A DNA stretch of 64,000 nucleotides from Citrus sinensis (GCF_022201045.2 NC_068562.1:1488001-1552000), one strand, 5' to 3'. Shown: positions 26,358-39,219, counted from the first letter of the stretch. Notes: generated from the sequence alone by a model not told the origin. Numbers and translations: made by a program.

Positions 26358-27463
26358 CTAAGGTCGTCCGAACATCCTGACGAGTCTCCTGGCATATTGA
26401 ACATCATAATCAAAGGAGTTTGGCGTAGGAGGGAACTGTGTCTGCGCTGATGTAGAAGTAGAAGCAGAAGCAGAAGCATGATATGCTTGTGGCACTTGAT
26501 ATTGCATCGGATTCCTGTAACAATTTGTATATGCTGTGGGATATGAAGGTGGAGCATGAGTTCGTAGCAATTGGTAATACGGCGAGTACAAGTTTGGATC
26601 TGCATTCGGATTATATGCATAAAAGTGGCCTGGATGATATGGTGGAATTGATTGGTGGCCGAATCTCCTTATCATCTGTGTTGCTTCCCACTTCTGCATT
26701 TGATAATTATATGCCTCCGGAACCGGACTCTGAACGAAAGGAAAAACGTGATATCTTTCGAATTAATTAATTAATGTAAGAGAGGAGACTCATGATCAGT
26801 AATTATAGAACCATTTTCAATATATAAATATTGAAACCATTTAACTCGTTAGAAACTGAAAGAAATTTAAAATTTACAGGAGGGAGACTGTTGCTTGTTT
26901 CGGATGAAGAATCAATGTTGATCACCTCCACGGCTCCATCAGACTCGGCATCAGAGACTGTTCCAAGCATGTTATTACTAACACCGAAAAAGAACTCATA
27001 GATTCCAGGCAGAGGCACATTCAAATCAAGCTCCTTCAAATCCAACTCGAGCAGAACCCTCGAAGCAGAAAGATGAAGATTTGGCGAATCACTGATCATT
27101 ACGGGGCTTTGTCGGGAGCCAGGGCCATACATCCACTCCATCTGCTTCCGAAAACATATATTTCATGCAATGTTGCAATTACGGCTTAAAAAAAAAAGCA
27201 AACTTTGACAAAAGCACGAAAGTTACATGGCTCATGCTATGGACCACGCCACAGAGTTAAACAGTTCCTTTACAACTTTTGCGTTTATAATAATAATGTT
27301 TTTGTCCGTACATAATATTAAACACCAAAAAGCCACCCAAAAAAAAAAAAAAAACACAAACTCCGCATAAACATTGCAGTTGGTTGCCAAGATCGTGTAC
27401 CTGGAGAAACCCGTTAGCATTTTCAAAATAATTATCAGGGGCGTTCAAGTCGATCTGATCCAT
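26358..27463 (-). CDS. Array gene A: unnamed DLN-motif protein, 232 aa
   Basis: Three coding exons read on the minus strand, 27463-27401, 27141-26878 and 26729-26358. Both introns are phase 0 with good GT-AG ends. A 5' UTR intron is likely at 27595-27485. Residues 5-9 are DLNAP. Residues 53-67 contain a double motif with LDLKELDLNVPLPG, which matches the EAR repression consensus (LxLxL and DLNxxP), and an acidic EVINIDSSSET follows. Exon 3 is rich in Tyr, Pro and Ser, has an (Ala-Ser) run and ends RRLVRMFGRP. No catalytic domain is visible. EAR motifs recruit TOPLESS-type co-repressors, so a role as a transcription cofactor is a guess. It shares exon plan, motif and upstream sequence with genes B and C. 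Confidence 0.72.
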
Positions 27464-27892
27464 CTTTGGCTAGCTCTGGCTACTCTGCAATGAAACAAAA
27501 CGTTTTAAGATTCTAGTTCAAGATATACAGAGCAAATTCCAAAGCTAACAAAGCAACTTTATAAGTTAACTATATAGCAGAGAGAAAAAACGAACCTCAA
27601 GAGCAGAAAACTTGATTCCTCAGAAGAAAAGAACAGAAAGACAAGTGTTAATGAAGATGCCAAGAACACAGCTTTGTGGCTTTGAGTAAAAAAAGGTACT
27701 GGCAATCCCAAGAGGGCGAGAGCTAGCCAGCAAGAAACCTTTTTCTCTCTCCTCTCTTTATTCGATCAATGTGCTAATACTGTGATGTTGACGTTGATCA
27801 CCCACTAGCCATGCTGACTAATTATGCAATGTTAAATGAATCAACGGCTGCGATGAAGCAATCGGAAGCGAGTGATGACTTGGCATAACTCA

Positions 27893-27906
27893 TAGATCGA
27901 AACGTG
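27893..27906 (-). promoter_or_regulatory. Conserved array element, copy A
   Basis: TAGATCGAAACGTG on the plus strand, 430 bases upstream of gene A's start codon. It differs at one base from copies B and C. The core CGAAACGTG is identical in all four copies and contains ACGTG, the core bound by bZIP and bHLH factors. The surrounding 200 bases are also alignable with the other copies (GTTGACGTTGATCAC on the gene side). Confidence 0.7.
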
Positions 27907-30196
27907 TTACACGTGTGCGTAAGCATTTCTATGACTAATCATGTTTTGGTTAGGGATTATGAGCCTGATTTCAGTGATGAGTGTGACTGTAATGGACACT
28001 CGTACACACAATTGGAATCGTGTGGTATGCAGCTTAGCTTTCTTATAATGCGTAGGCCCTACGATGCGTTCCGCGCGCATGGGGTTAATGGCTGTCATTC
28101 AGAGTGCGAACAAATCCAACGGCCGAAAACCCATCAAACCTTCTCTTGATTGTCTTTTCAAACTCAAAAGGCTCCCATTTTCTATAAATGTGATACTGTT
28201 TTTTCCTGACATAAAGAAGGTAACTTTTCAATTGGAGAATTTTTATTTTTATGAAGAAGCTTTTACAAGCAAGCGATGAATATGTCAGGTGAGCCTCCAA
28301 GTTATAATAATTATAACATACATTCTTCATATAAATCACATAAAATTATAAAATTATAGGACTCATAATTTGTGTAGTTCACATAAAAAATATATGTTAC
28401 AATTATTGTAATTTAATATTTGCCATCTGTTAGAAGATTGTTGGGGCGTCGCTGGTCAATTTCTCACCTTGTAATTTTAATTTCCAATACCATTAAAATT
28501 TAATTCAAAACTATTATCTATTAACAAGGTCTGATATTGGAGTTGAGAAAATCTTCAGTGCTGATGGATTTCATTTGAAAACGTACGTTTTTTTAAATTT
28601 CAATCACAATATTACTTTATATTTTACAATTGGAGACCTTTTAAGAACCATTGAAATTATTTTTATTGCGATACATTCTAAATTACTAGTCTTATATTAA
28701 GTAATAAACTATTTTTTGTTTAAGGAGAGATTTAGTTCCTACAACTGCAGGGTCTCGAATTCGTCCTCTCATGCACGAAGAAGTAAATAATTTTGGCCAA
28801 TCGGCCTTCGGTCCAGCAGTGAACCTCTACTCTCACAATTAAGAAGGATTGTGTTCATGGACTCAAAACTTTTTCAATTAAGTATTATGCATTATTGTAG
28901 GGAGTTTATTTTGTAAGTTTTTCTCCATTGCGAAATGTGAGTGGAGTAAATACATCATGCGTCTGTGAGGGTTACTTGTCTGGGCATATAATTTATAAAT
29001 TTAATGTAACAATGTACTTCATAGGTTTAATATATCAATGTATTTCATAGATTTAATGTAATAATGTAAGTCTCAGTTATGTATATCTGATTGTAAATAT
29101 CAGTGCAATATCTATTTTAATAGCAATTGTACATATCTATGTAATATAATATTATGACGTGTAATCAGTATTAAAAAAAAGTAAATAATTTTATTGTTTA
29201 CTCTTACTTTAAGAGGGGAAAAATGAAAAAAAAAAAAAAAAAAGCCTCTTGCTATGCAGAAACTCGTGTTTTAAAATTTATTCAAACATCCCAAACATTA
29301 TAATAATTCCCTTAAACATCTTATCTATTAATCATTTTGTTATTTTGTCCTTGGTGGCAGTCTGATCGGAAAATCCCTATGTTTGATCCTTATTGTTGTT
29401 GTCGTTGTTAAACTGCCAATTATTGCTATGGGCCATGAGTTATTATCATATTAGAGTGATCCCACACCAACAACTTTTTCATTTTTCTTTTTGTTTCTTT
29501 TTGTGAGTGACTAAAATGTGGGGATGTGATCTTTAAACAATAGTAAATAAATAAATTAGGGTTGTGATAATGGATTGTGGATGTTACTGGTTTGAATTTG
29601 AATGTAACTTAGCATCTACTATCCGCATTATTGTTATTCATCGGCATCATTGTTAAATATATTCTACCGAGCTTGAAATTTAAAAAAAGAAAAAAAAAAA
29701 ACTGATTGAGCTTTTAATTTGGGCGTCGAACGTCAACATTTAAGCATTTGGAAAAACAGCCCTCCAAAATCTTTTTGGCTGTCCGGTACTGGTCGTGTAT
29801 TTGGTTACTTGAAAATAAATATATATCTTGAGAAGGGCCAATGCTTTTCATATTCCAATTTTCTATCCGTAAGAATTTATGAACGTCTAATCTTGGATTC
29901 TTTGATGTTAACGGGAATATCGGAATTATTGCTTTAGCTTAATATTAAAAGCATAACATCTAAAATTATTTGTTAAAAACTTACTTATTTATTATAGATA
30001 AAGAATTACTAATTGCATATTTTGAAAAAGGCGAATGAATTCTACCACCCAGCCAAAGGCTGACTGGTTGGTTTGTCTTGTTTGTTAAATGTTTGAAAAC
30101 TAAATTATTTTAATTTTTTTGGTAATAAACTGGAAACTATTTCATTAGTTATTGCTTAAAATGTTCTTGGATATATATATATATAGAGAGAGAGAG

Positions 30197-30227
<31 letters not shown>

Positions 30228-30323
30228 GAGACAGATTATCCTTTAGATTAGAGACTCTAAGGAAACTAGATGCTATTGTATATTAATTAATTAATTAATA
30301 ATGGGTGAAGTAATACCCTAATC
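27907..30323. other. Intergenic region between array genes A and B
   Basis: The first 250 bases (to about 28160) are still related to the regions upstream of genes C and D. The remainder is AT-rich. Copies of a block around TTTAATGTAACAATGTA recur at about 28990-29070. A mixed TA/GA microsatellite lies at about 30172-30225. No gene is supported; the short frame at 29719-29937 has no recognisable content. Confidence 0.55.
30172..30225. repeat. Compound TA/GA microsatellite
   Basis: Alternating TA run, GA run, then a longer TA run, about 100 bases beyond the stop codon of gene B. Confidence 0.85.
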
Positions 30324-31395
30324 TTAATTATCTTGGTCCTTGGATCCATCAGTGATCTTCAGTTTTTTTGATCTGGGTGAAGAATCCTCATCAGTTTCAT
30401 CACTCAAGTAAATACTTCCTGCCAAATCAATTAACGGAACATTTACATTATCTAGTGCCTGAGTTGGCATTTTAATCACGGCTCCATTTGAACCACTACC
30501 AGATTCTTGATCGCTAACTAATGCCTGCAAATTCAATGAAGTAAGCAATTAATCATTTCACGAAATTTTTTTCATTAATAATTAACACTAATCAAACTAC
30601 GAATATAAGAGAGATAAAAAGATCGTGTTATAACTTTAGAAGTTGGTAGTTCAAAAATCTCGGGGGAGCTGCCGCTGAGATCAATTATCTCCTGCTCAGG
30701 TGGAGGGAACTTAACCTTAACATTACCATAATAATCGCTTCCACCCCCAAGTCCAGGTAATGGGATATTTAAATCGAAATCTCGAATATTCCTTCCATCA
30801 TTAGATTCCGGAGAATCTTTCACGGTATCAGCTCTAGCTTCAGCTTGATCAGTTCCACTTTTGCAATCTTCGTTTGCATGCGTATTAAACTGCTGCTTCT
30901 GCTAAAATACAATTTGTATATATAATTTATATGATTATTGCATATTATAATATTTCAATATGAAATTTTACCAAAAATATATAAACCTCACGATTTATGC
31001 ACTTTAAATTTTAAACCTCTAAAATCCTTTGATTTTAAATCTTTTCTAAACTTTTCTACACTATAAAACCCTAAACGTAATTGAAGAAGCCTAACATATT
31101 ATTTTTGCATTCTGATGACCATAGATTTATCTCTCTTCCTCTCTTTATGCACACACACACATAACAAGAAGCCAAACAAATACTACCCAGCAATATAATT
31201 ATTAGCTAGTTAAATTTTATGCTTTCAATAAAAACATAAACTTATCTTAACTCAAGCTCTCAAAAAAATAAACTACCAGCTGCTAATAATTAGAGCACAG
31301 AACTTAGAAACAAATACCTGGCAAGCTCCATTTTCTTTGGGAGCAACAGTGGCAGCGTCGTTGTTGATCCAGCTCTCATCCATCTCTCCCTCCAT
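30324..31395 (-). CDS. Array gene B: unnamed DLN-motif protein, 181 aa
   Basis: Three coding exons on the minus strand, 31395-31318, 30901-30635 and 30524-30324, with phase-0 introns as in gene A. Exon 2 is nearly the same size as in A (267 versus 264 bases). It has FDLNIPLPG at about residues 68-76, against LDLNVPLPG in A, and EIIDLSGSSPEI against EVINIDSSSET, so the two genes are homologous. Exon 3 is short and acidic with SDETDEDSS and then a basic patch KKLKITDG, possibly a nuclear signal. Exon 1 (MEGEMDESW) lacks the DLN motif found in A and C. The exon 2 donor GTTATA is weak. No known domain; a nuclear repressor-type role is inference from the motif only. Confidence 0.68.
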
Positions 31396-31744
31396 GTCAA
31401 AAGTTTCAAAGCGTTCAGTGAAAAGATATAAAAGGATTTCAGGGAACAATAAAGCGAATGGTTACTTTTCGCTCATAAAAAATGAACCACAAGAAATGAA
31501 ATACAAAAAGATGCTCCAATGATAAATGGTAAGACAATGAATAAAGACACCACCAGGGCACCAACTCCAGCGAACCCATCGAACTTTTTTTTTTTTACTC
31601 CTATTTTCGCTGACGTCATCAAATTTTGATGTGGACGTTAATCGCTGATCACCAACCGTCGATGTTTTTGTCTTGCGTTTCCGTGATGCCAATTAACGGT
31701 AAAGATGAAGCTAGTTAAAGTGGATGCTGATTTGGCACGTAGCT

Positions 31745-31758
31745 TAGGTCGAAACGTG
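31745..31758 (-). promoter_or_regulatory. Conserved array element, copy B
   Basis: TAGGTCGAAACGTG on the plus strand, 350 bases upstream of gene B's start. On the gene side it is preceded by GATTTGGCACGTAGCT, alignable with the region at copy A. Confidence 0.72.
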
Positions 31759-31962
31759 TACAGCCCTGTAAGCTCTTCCATCATTTACTAATTTCTAAAT
31801 TTGCTTAAAATCCATTACGATACGTCTCTTCAACTGAAAAGTTACCAGGATATCTTAATGTAACCACAGTGGACTGAACTGACAAAATGAGGACAAACTT
31901 TTGCATTAAAAAAATAAATTTGTATATTTTAATATTCAATTTATCTTATCAAAATAATAATA

Positions 31963-32076
31963 AGGATCCCTCTAAGTTATATGCATGTACCTTACAACCC
32001 TCTCACATGAATAGTATTCATACACTATTCATGTGAGAGGGTTGTAAGGTACATGCATGTAACTTAGCATTAACCT
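31963..32076. mobile_element. Miniature fold-back element with near-perfect 44-bp arms
   Basis: Arms at 31972-32015 and 32024-32067 are inverted copies with one mismatch in 44, separated by an 8-base loop. The outer ends (AGGATCCCT and, inverted, AGGTTAATG) are weakly related. Flanking 10-bp copies AATAATAATA (31953-31962 and 32077-32086) could be a target duplication but are low complexity. If transcribed, the RNA would fold into a long hairpin able to feed small-RNA processing. Confidence 0.7.
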
Positions 32077-32556
32077 AATAATAATAGTAATAATAGTAAT
32101 CAATTTGTACAAAAACCATCCACGTGCCATTATTTCTGTAGCTGTATTTTAAATTAATAGAAGGTAATTTTGTTTGTCTATTACGTTCGAGCACAAGATT
32201 TAAATATCTGTTTTCTCATTTTCACTACAAACCAACTTGATATATCATATAAAATAGATTCTTGTTCATCTTCTAATTTTAATTACAAGTTTAGAATTTT
32301 AATTATAAATATGTCTGTATAACACGATTACAAAAACAAAACCAACTTTTAAAGTACGGAGAGTTTTGTTTATTAACCCTAATTTTCATCTTTCTATTTC
32401 ATGTTATTCTCTAATCCAAATCCAACCAACTACCACATTTTTTTTTTTGGGGTTCGTACATTCTTATTCTCGTTATTCCTATTCCTTTTATGAATGATAT
32501 TCCATATTCTATAATCTATTGACAAGTCCAATTCCTTGGTTTTTTTTTTTATATAA

Positions 32557-33901
32557 GGGTCCGCCTAACTTACGTTCAACGTAAGTTACGCTCAGCCCGT
32601 CCAATTTCATATAGTCTCCCTATACTCTATACTATTTATATTTTATTCATAAATATTATAAATTTTTTAAAATATAAAATTTTATTTAACCCCCTTATAC
32701 TCAATTTTATTTTATTAAAACCATAGAGTATGAATTCGCCCCCATAATTTTAAATTCTTAAAATAACCTCCATTTAATTAAAAATATAATTATTGTTAAA
32801 TGAATTATAATTATAATTATAATTTTATTATAATCATAAATATTTTTTTAATAGATTATTGTTATTAAAATAAAATTTTGTTTAGCCCCCTCTACTCAAT
32901 TTTATTTTATTAAAACCATAGAGTATAAATTCGCCCCCATAATTTTAAATTATCAAAATAACCTCCATTTAATTAAAAATATAATTATTTTTAAATGAAT
33001 TATAATTATAATTATAATTTTATTATAATCATAAATATTTTTTAATAGATTATTGTTATTATTAATAACAAGAATAAAAAGCATTATAAATTGTTAATAA
33101 TAATAATAATAATAATAATAATGATTATCTAACTAATAGTAAATATATTGCTAATGCTACCTTCGACTTTAAATACTCATTATCGGGTTTCAAGAGACCA
33201 ATGAATGATAATTTCTGTCAGAATTTTAAGCTTGACCCAATAAAAATAATTTTGTATTTAAAAAATAGAAGCAAGAAAAATGTGTTTACATCCTCGAATG
33301 TGTAACAACTTAGCAAAAAGCACTTAAAAATGACCGTTTAATAATGAGATGCCTACAAAATCATTATTTATGAAGGTAACAAAAAAATCCTAAAAGTACT
33401 TGAAATTAAAATGTATAGAAATATAAAAGAGTCTCCTATATAAATATAGACTCAGTGTTTATTCCATTTTATTATAATCATAAATATGTTGATTATCATT
33501 AATTATTATTATTACTAATAATTTAATAAAAATATTATTAATTATTGTTAATAGATTAATTAATTATAATATTTTTTATTATCGTTATTAATAATAACAA
33601 TAATCTATTAAAAAATATTTATGATTATAATATAATTATAATTATAATTATAATTCATTTAACAATAATTATATTTTTAATTAAATGGAGGTTATTTTGA
33701 GAATTTAAAATTATGGGGGCGAATTCATACTCTATGGTTTTAATTAAATAAAATTGAGTATAAGGGGGTTAAACGAAATTTTACATTTCAAAAAATTTAT
33801 AATATTTATAAATAAAATATAAATAATATAGAGTATAGGGGGACTATATGAAATTAGACGGGCTGAGCGTAACTTACGTTGAACGTAAGTTAGGCGGACC
33901 C
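32557..33901. mobile_element. Long-TIR transposon, GGGTCCG family, copy 1
   Basis: The left end GGGTCCGCCTAACTTACG and the inverted right end are identical for about 50 bases and similar for more than 300. Flanks share TTTTTTATATAA (32545-32556 and 33902-33913), 8-12 bp of which could be the target duplication. Next to the tip is a small palindrome, ACTTACGTTCAACGTAAGT. The left half contains a tandem duplication of about 190 bp (about 32680-32865 and 32880-33060). No transposase. The long TIRs suggest a Mutator-like non-autonomous element. Copy 2 lies at 39220-40742. Confidence 0.82.
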
Positions 33902-34583
33902 TTTTTTATATAATTATTTAAGTTCGGTTTATTTCATGACTCAAATGCTAGAATCTTGATTCCATAAGACACCGCTTTCATGGAACTAGCAAGTATAAAA
34001 AGGTATCCAGTTACAAAAACTTTGCTCCATATATAATATGGCAATCCGAAGTTTTTCATTCAATTATTACAAATTTAGAAGATGAAAAGTAAAAATCATA
34101 TATAACAAAGTGAAAGAGAGTTAATATACATATACGGGGCTTATAGTTTATGTTTGACAGAGGAAGCTGAGTAAAATTATTTAACTAATTTATTTATAAT
34201 AAAACAATTTATTGATTATATACGGGGTTTATAATAATTTATTGAACTAAATTATTTGTCGTCTTCCGTGATTTTGTGGATGGATATTTTAATAACATTA
34301 TTTTTACAATAGAAAAAAAATGGTGTGAAGAGTATGTATATGGGTGCAAAATAGCCCTCACAGCTCACAAGGGTGTGTTGTTACCAAATACCACAACTTT
34401 AGCGACAAATATGTAATTATATAAAATTAAAGTACTTAAAAAAAATCTGTTGACTAAGAAATGAGAAATCGAAATAGGAATCAATTTCTCCCGCAGCCGG
34501 CCATACAGATGTATCAGTCTATCAGATACAAAAGTTTACCACGGACCTAGACGTGATTGTAAAATATATCATCATGATCATGC

Positions 34584-34629
34584 TTCTTCTTCTTCTTCTT
34601 CCTCCCCCCCCTCTCTCTCTCTCTCTCTT
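34584..34629. repeat. CTT/CT microsatellite
   Basis: A CTT trinucleotide run is followed by a C run and then CT dinucleotides, in the intergenic DNA between array genes B and C. Confidence 0.85.
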
Positions 34630-36061
34630 TTAAATTAAAAATGTTTTGAAATTTTGCATTGTTGCTTTATTATGTGACAAGGTTTCTGATTGGGGCACGT
34701 GTGTAAGGTATCATCCTCCAATCACACTCACCTTGCTTCCTTTCCCTTGAAAAATCACAGCCAAGCTTTATTTAACTATGTTTTTAGTTTTTACTTCCTT
34801 ATTTTTATGTTTTCTTCTTCATCTTATGTTATATTTTATTCAATAAATTGAAGGCAAATAGTATTACTTTTTCTTTTTTAATTTTTCAATCAATTTTGTT
34901 TCGGATAACTTATTTTGAGAGAATGTTCATAATAAAAATAAAACAATACGAACAATAAATAATACATTTTGTTAAAAAAATCTTTATTAATCTCGCATTT
35001 AGTTTTCTACGTTTATTTTTTAAACAAATAAATTGTGATACATAATTATTTTCTACATTACACAATCACTAATTATTTGCTTGGTTTTTTTAGAGATCAT
35101 TTGGTTGATTAATCACATAAATTTAATTTTAAAAAAGTATTTATAAATCTCATATTTTCAGCCTGATCAAGCATTACTCTTAAATATATCGTACATCTAT
35201 TTTATAGTTCCTTCTAGATGATCAGATAACTTTTATCTATTTGTCACAATATATGCTTCCTCAAGTTGATTAACCTCTCACTACTCGTCGGCAATATTCT
35301 GATTAATCATATGTCGTAATGGAAATCAAATCCAAGTTCATCGTCCCACTGACATTTACGTGTTAAATTTCGGTATGCTGTTTGTCTTAAGTTTCGGTAA
35401 AAAATCATTTATAATAACTTTTTATTTACCTTTAACTGCCAATCCACGAAACCCAGAAAAGGGCAAAAAAAAAAAAAAAACTTATGTTTTCTCCAACTAA
35501 TTAAAGTTACGGAAACTGTGTCTCCTATAATTTTTTTTAAAAAAATTATAATATCCCTGATCTTTTTACTGGAAAAGTTCGTTGAAATGAACTATTTTGA
35601 CTCTTTATAATAATACAGCATCCTCTAATCATCATCTCACTTTAGAAACCTTTGATTTTTGACATTATTAGGTAATTAATAGTAACACCGCATTACCATT
35701 GGTTTCGTCGTAAGAGATGCTCTTCTTCGTGCATCGCCACTTTTGTTGGCCAAACTTCAATTACAATTCCTACGCGTACATCAGTTTTGAAAAAAAGGTC
35801 AAAAAAAAAAAAGTATAGTCTTTGCTTTTCAGCAATACTTGGTAAAGACAAGTCCAGATTCAATCATTGATCAAAAGATAAAATTTCGAAAAAAAAAATG
35901 CAAATTCAATCATTATCATTAACTGCAAGAAGCAATGTCAGTTTGATGTTTTAACTTACGCTTCTTCATTAGCAATGTCAGTTTGTAGCTCAAAATTCAC
36001 AATGAGCAATTAATGACATATTTGCCAAACTTGACTTTCCTTTTCTTTTTTTTTTTCCTTT

Positions 36062-38569
36062 TCAATTACATTTTCTCTTGACCACTCCCAATTTCTCAAT
36101 TACCAAAGCATAATACTCATCAGTAACCTGATCACCCAGTTCATCAGAATCTATCATGGAACTGCGTTTAGAACCAATTACTTGATCTCCTTGATCCTCG
36201 GAGGATTCAGCATTGAATTTCTCTCTTTGGTCTATTGTAGACTCCATTAATTCACTTAACTTTCTTTCCTTTCCTGCAGGTCTTGATGACTTCACTTCAT
36301 GGTCATGCAAATACGGACAATTGGGTCGATATGGACATCCGTTTGGTTCGCCCGAATGCAAGCATGGTTTCTCAATCCTACCATTTGGCATAATATTCCT
36401 GTATCCCCGGGTGGAATGTAGGTTCTGCAAGCCAAGATTGGCGCCAGTTTCTAACCTTTGTTGCTGCTTCAAATGGGATATTGGTGGAGCATGAGGCTGT
36501 TGCAGCTCATCAGAAGGTGCACTACTTGAGGACGAGGATCCTTTCAATTTAGGTCCCGGAACAACTGCACCAATCCTTCGATTGAAGATTGGAGAAGGAT
36601 TACCTCGGATTGCTCTTATGTAGACTTTCCCTATCATTTGATTACTGCCTTCTCCCATCTCGGATTTTGCTTTAACGTCATTCATCGATGTCTAGGGGAA
36701 CAAAATATAAACAATCCAGTAAAGACCCCCTTTCACAAACTGCATAATTAATAACGCACTCCGCTTTAATTAAAATATATACCAAATTAGATATTAAATT
36801 AACGTCGCAGGGCCGGATACTATGCAAGAACATAATACTATCGATTAACCATAATGAAAAAGATTCGACAACTTACTGGATTAGGAGCAAATTTCAGCTG
36901 GGACGCCTGAGCTGGAGCGTTAATCACTTTTTTGTTCAGTTTAGTACCAACACGAAATTCATCATCAACTGTCGGAGCGATAGGACAATCTTGTGTTTCA
37001 GTTGAAGCAATATTTAAATCGATGGCCGATTGAGCATTGGGTCGGAAATCATCCATACCTACTGGTAAATGAACTGAGCAGTGCTTCTCCTATTACCATG
37101 AAAGATTATCTTACCATCGTAGATTTTTATGAGGACATAACATTTTCCTACCGCATACCAATTGGATTTACCATGCTAATTAATAAAATTACATAAATAT
37201 TTGACATACCAGTACACAGATTAAAAATCATCATGTAACGCATTTTATATGAAATATTTTAGATGTTAGACCGACTACTTTAGATAGGTACGTTGGCTAA
37301 TTTACTTTCCATATATGTGACTTTGAGAATGCTTTAATTTCTTTTCTATCTTTTTCGTTTGCATTTTTTATGACTAACAAAGTAAAAATTTATTAGAGTG
37401 ATTAGCAAATGACCAAATAATTGCAAACATTAATTTAAGCACGTACTGCGTAAGAAATAAACTAAATCAAATATATTCAATGTGTCATCAAATTGAGATG
37501 AGTAAAATCTCTTATATTGAAAATAAGATGTCTAAAGTTCAACTCCACTCACATGGACAAGGAGAAGATTAAATTGTCATTAGGCTGACTAATAAAAAAT
37601 ATATACTAGATAATTATTGAACCAAACATCAAATAAAATGAACTCTCACTAATCGTTTAAATCTATTTACAAGATACTTGATCCTTCTAAAAAGTTCAGT
37701 TTTGTGAATTTGTAGGGAACTTTAGTTAAAATATAATTAATTTTGTTCATAGTTAAAAAGGAAACTAATTTTTAAATATATATTAGATTTTTTTATTTAG
37801 CAAAAATACCCTTAAATTTATAACATAAACTACTCAACAATGATCGTATCATCATTATTGTCGTTAACTGATATTATGTTACAAGTGGTCTTATCCAGCA
37901 ACAAAGAGAGCCAAAACTGTACAAATTGTTGAAAATTTTTTATATCATTCTGACAATCAAATAGGTGAGAGTTAGCTTCATGTTCGTGTTGAAAAAATTA
38001 ACTCAAATGAACTTTTTGTTTTTTCAGAATAACTTAAGTGTTAAAATATCAAATTTTTTTAATTCACAAATATTACTCCAGCTAGCTAAAATGAACACAA
38101 ATCCACCTACCTATTCATCATGATAAGCTTGTAGTAGGCATTCAAAGAAGAAGCGCTCGTCAAAGACCGGCATTAAGCAGAAAATCGTTTCACATAATTT
38201 CACAAGGTCAACAAAGCACTAGGGATCATTACATCACAACTAACAAGTACGGAGAAAAACTGAAGTCCCCTAACCTAACCAGTGACACTTGTCAAAAGGA
38301 TTAAGAAGAAGTAAAATGATTGCTTAAAGTCGGGCTTCGATCAAACTGTTAGTGTTAGGAAATAAGCAAGCGTATAGAAAGAAATAGATCGAATGCTCAC
38401 AACACATCCTTGAAAATGCTAAAACTAAAAAGAACATCTCATACTCATCGAATAAAAAAAAAAAAAAAAAGAAACCGAAACATAAAAATCAAAGTACCAG
38501 ATCTTCATCTTGTTCATCATCTGATTTCAACGGAGTTCTGTTGAGATCCAGTACTCTCTTTTTCTCCAT
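36062..38569 (-). CDS. Array gene C: CCCH zinc-finger protein with DLN motifs, 304 aa
   Basis: Three coding exons on the minus strand, 38569-38498, 37089-36877 and 36691-36062, again with phase-0 introns. A 5' UTR intron at about 38705-38578 parallels gene A. Exon 1 encodes MEKKRVLDLNRTPLKSDDEQ, with DLN at 8-10; exon 2 has AIDLNIAS at about 47-54. Exon 3 holds one CCCH finger, Cys205-x8-Cys214-x5-Cys220-x3-His224, preceded by RGYRNIMPNGRIEKP and a poly-Ser stretch; the tail is acidic. CCCH fingers of this spacing bind RNA in other families. A single finger plus an EAR-like motif suggests a nuclear regulator of RNA or transcription, by inference. A and B lack the finger, so exon 3 has been replaced or rewritten within the array. 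The long first coding intron (1408 bases) holds no other gene. Confidence 0.72.
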
Positions 38570-38939
38570 TGTAAAATCTGAAGCTTTCACTCAAAATGAA
38601 ACCTTTTGGCCAATGTAAATCATAGATATCATATATAGACAAGTAACTAAAATTTGAAACACAATGCAACAACCAATTATTGTACAGTTAAAAAGGGAAC
38701 CTCACCCTCAAGCTTGATGATTTGTTGCCAAAAAAGAAAAGAAAGGAAAACCATTGTGTCTGCTGGTAACGGGTAAACCCTAGAGCTAGCTAGTAACTTT
38801 TTCTCTTTACTCTCGATTACCCATATATACAATTTTTTTTTTATAGAAAGATATACAAATGTTCTGATGTTGATGTCTATCACTAACTCTAGAGAGAGAT
38901 GAAGTTGGGCACCAGTACAATCTGAGCTCGCATTGCTTA

Positions 38940-38953
38940 TAGGTCGAAACGTG
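38940..38953 (-). promoter_or_regulatory. Conserved array element, copy C
   Basis: TAGGTCGAAACGTG on the plus strand, 371 bases upstream of gene C's start. It is identical to copy B over 14 bases. The leader side also shares AAACCCTAGAGCTAGC (about 38774-38789) with copy D. Confidence 0.72.
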
Positions 38954-39219
38954 CCCTTGGTTAAGGCATTCATTTCGGACTTTTGAATTATATTATAAGA
39001 TTATTTCTGATTTGATGTAAAGGTGCGATTAAAAGCTTGAGCTGCGTAGGTTGGGTTCGCGCATGGCTTATGTGTGTCTAAAATAGTACAGACAATCCAA
39101 TGGCTATAAATCAAATATCAATCAAGCAAATCCATGAAAATCTTTTCAAATCAAAGGTATTTGAAGATTTTTTTTTTTTATTAATGTGAGGCAGTAGGCT
39201 GACAAATCTATTAATAAAA

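Larger units (their letters stand above)
31759..36061. other. Repeat-rich intergenic region between array genes B and C
   Basis: About 4.3 kb with a small hairpin element (31963-32076) and a 1.35-kb long-TIR transposon (32557-33901), listed separately, and a CTT/CT microsatellite at about 34584-34629. The remainder is AT-rich with no coding frame I can support. Confidence 0.65.
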
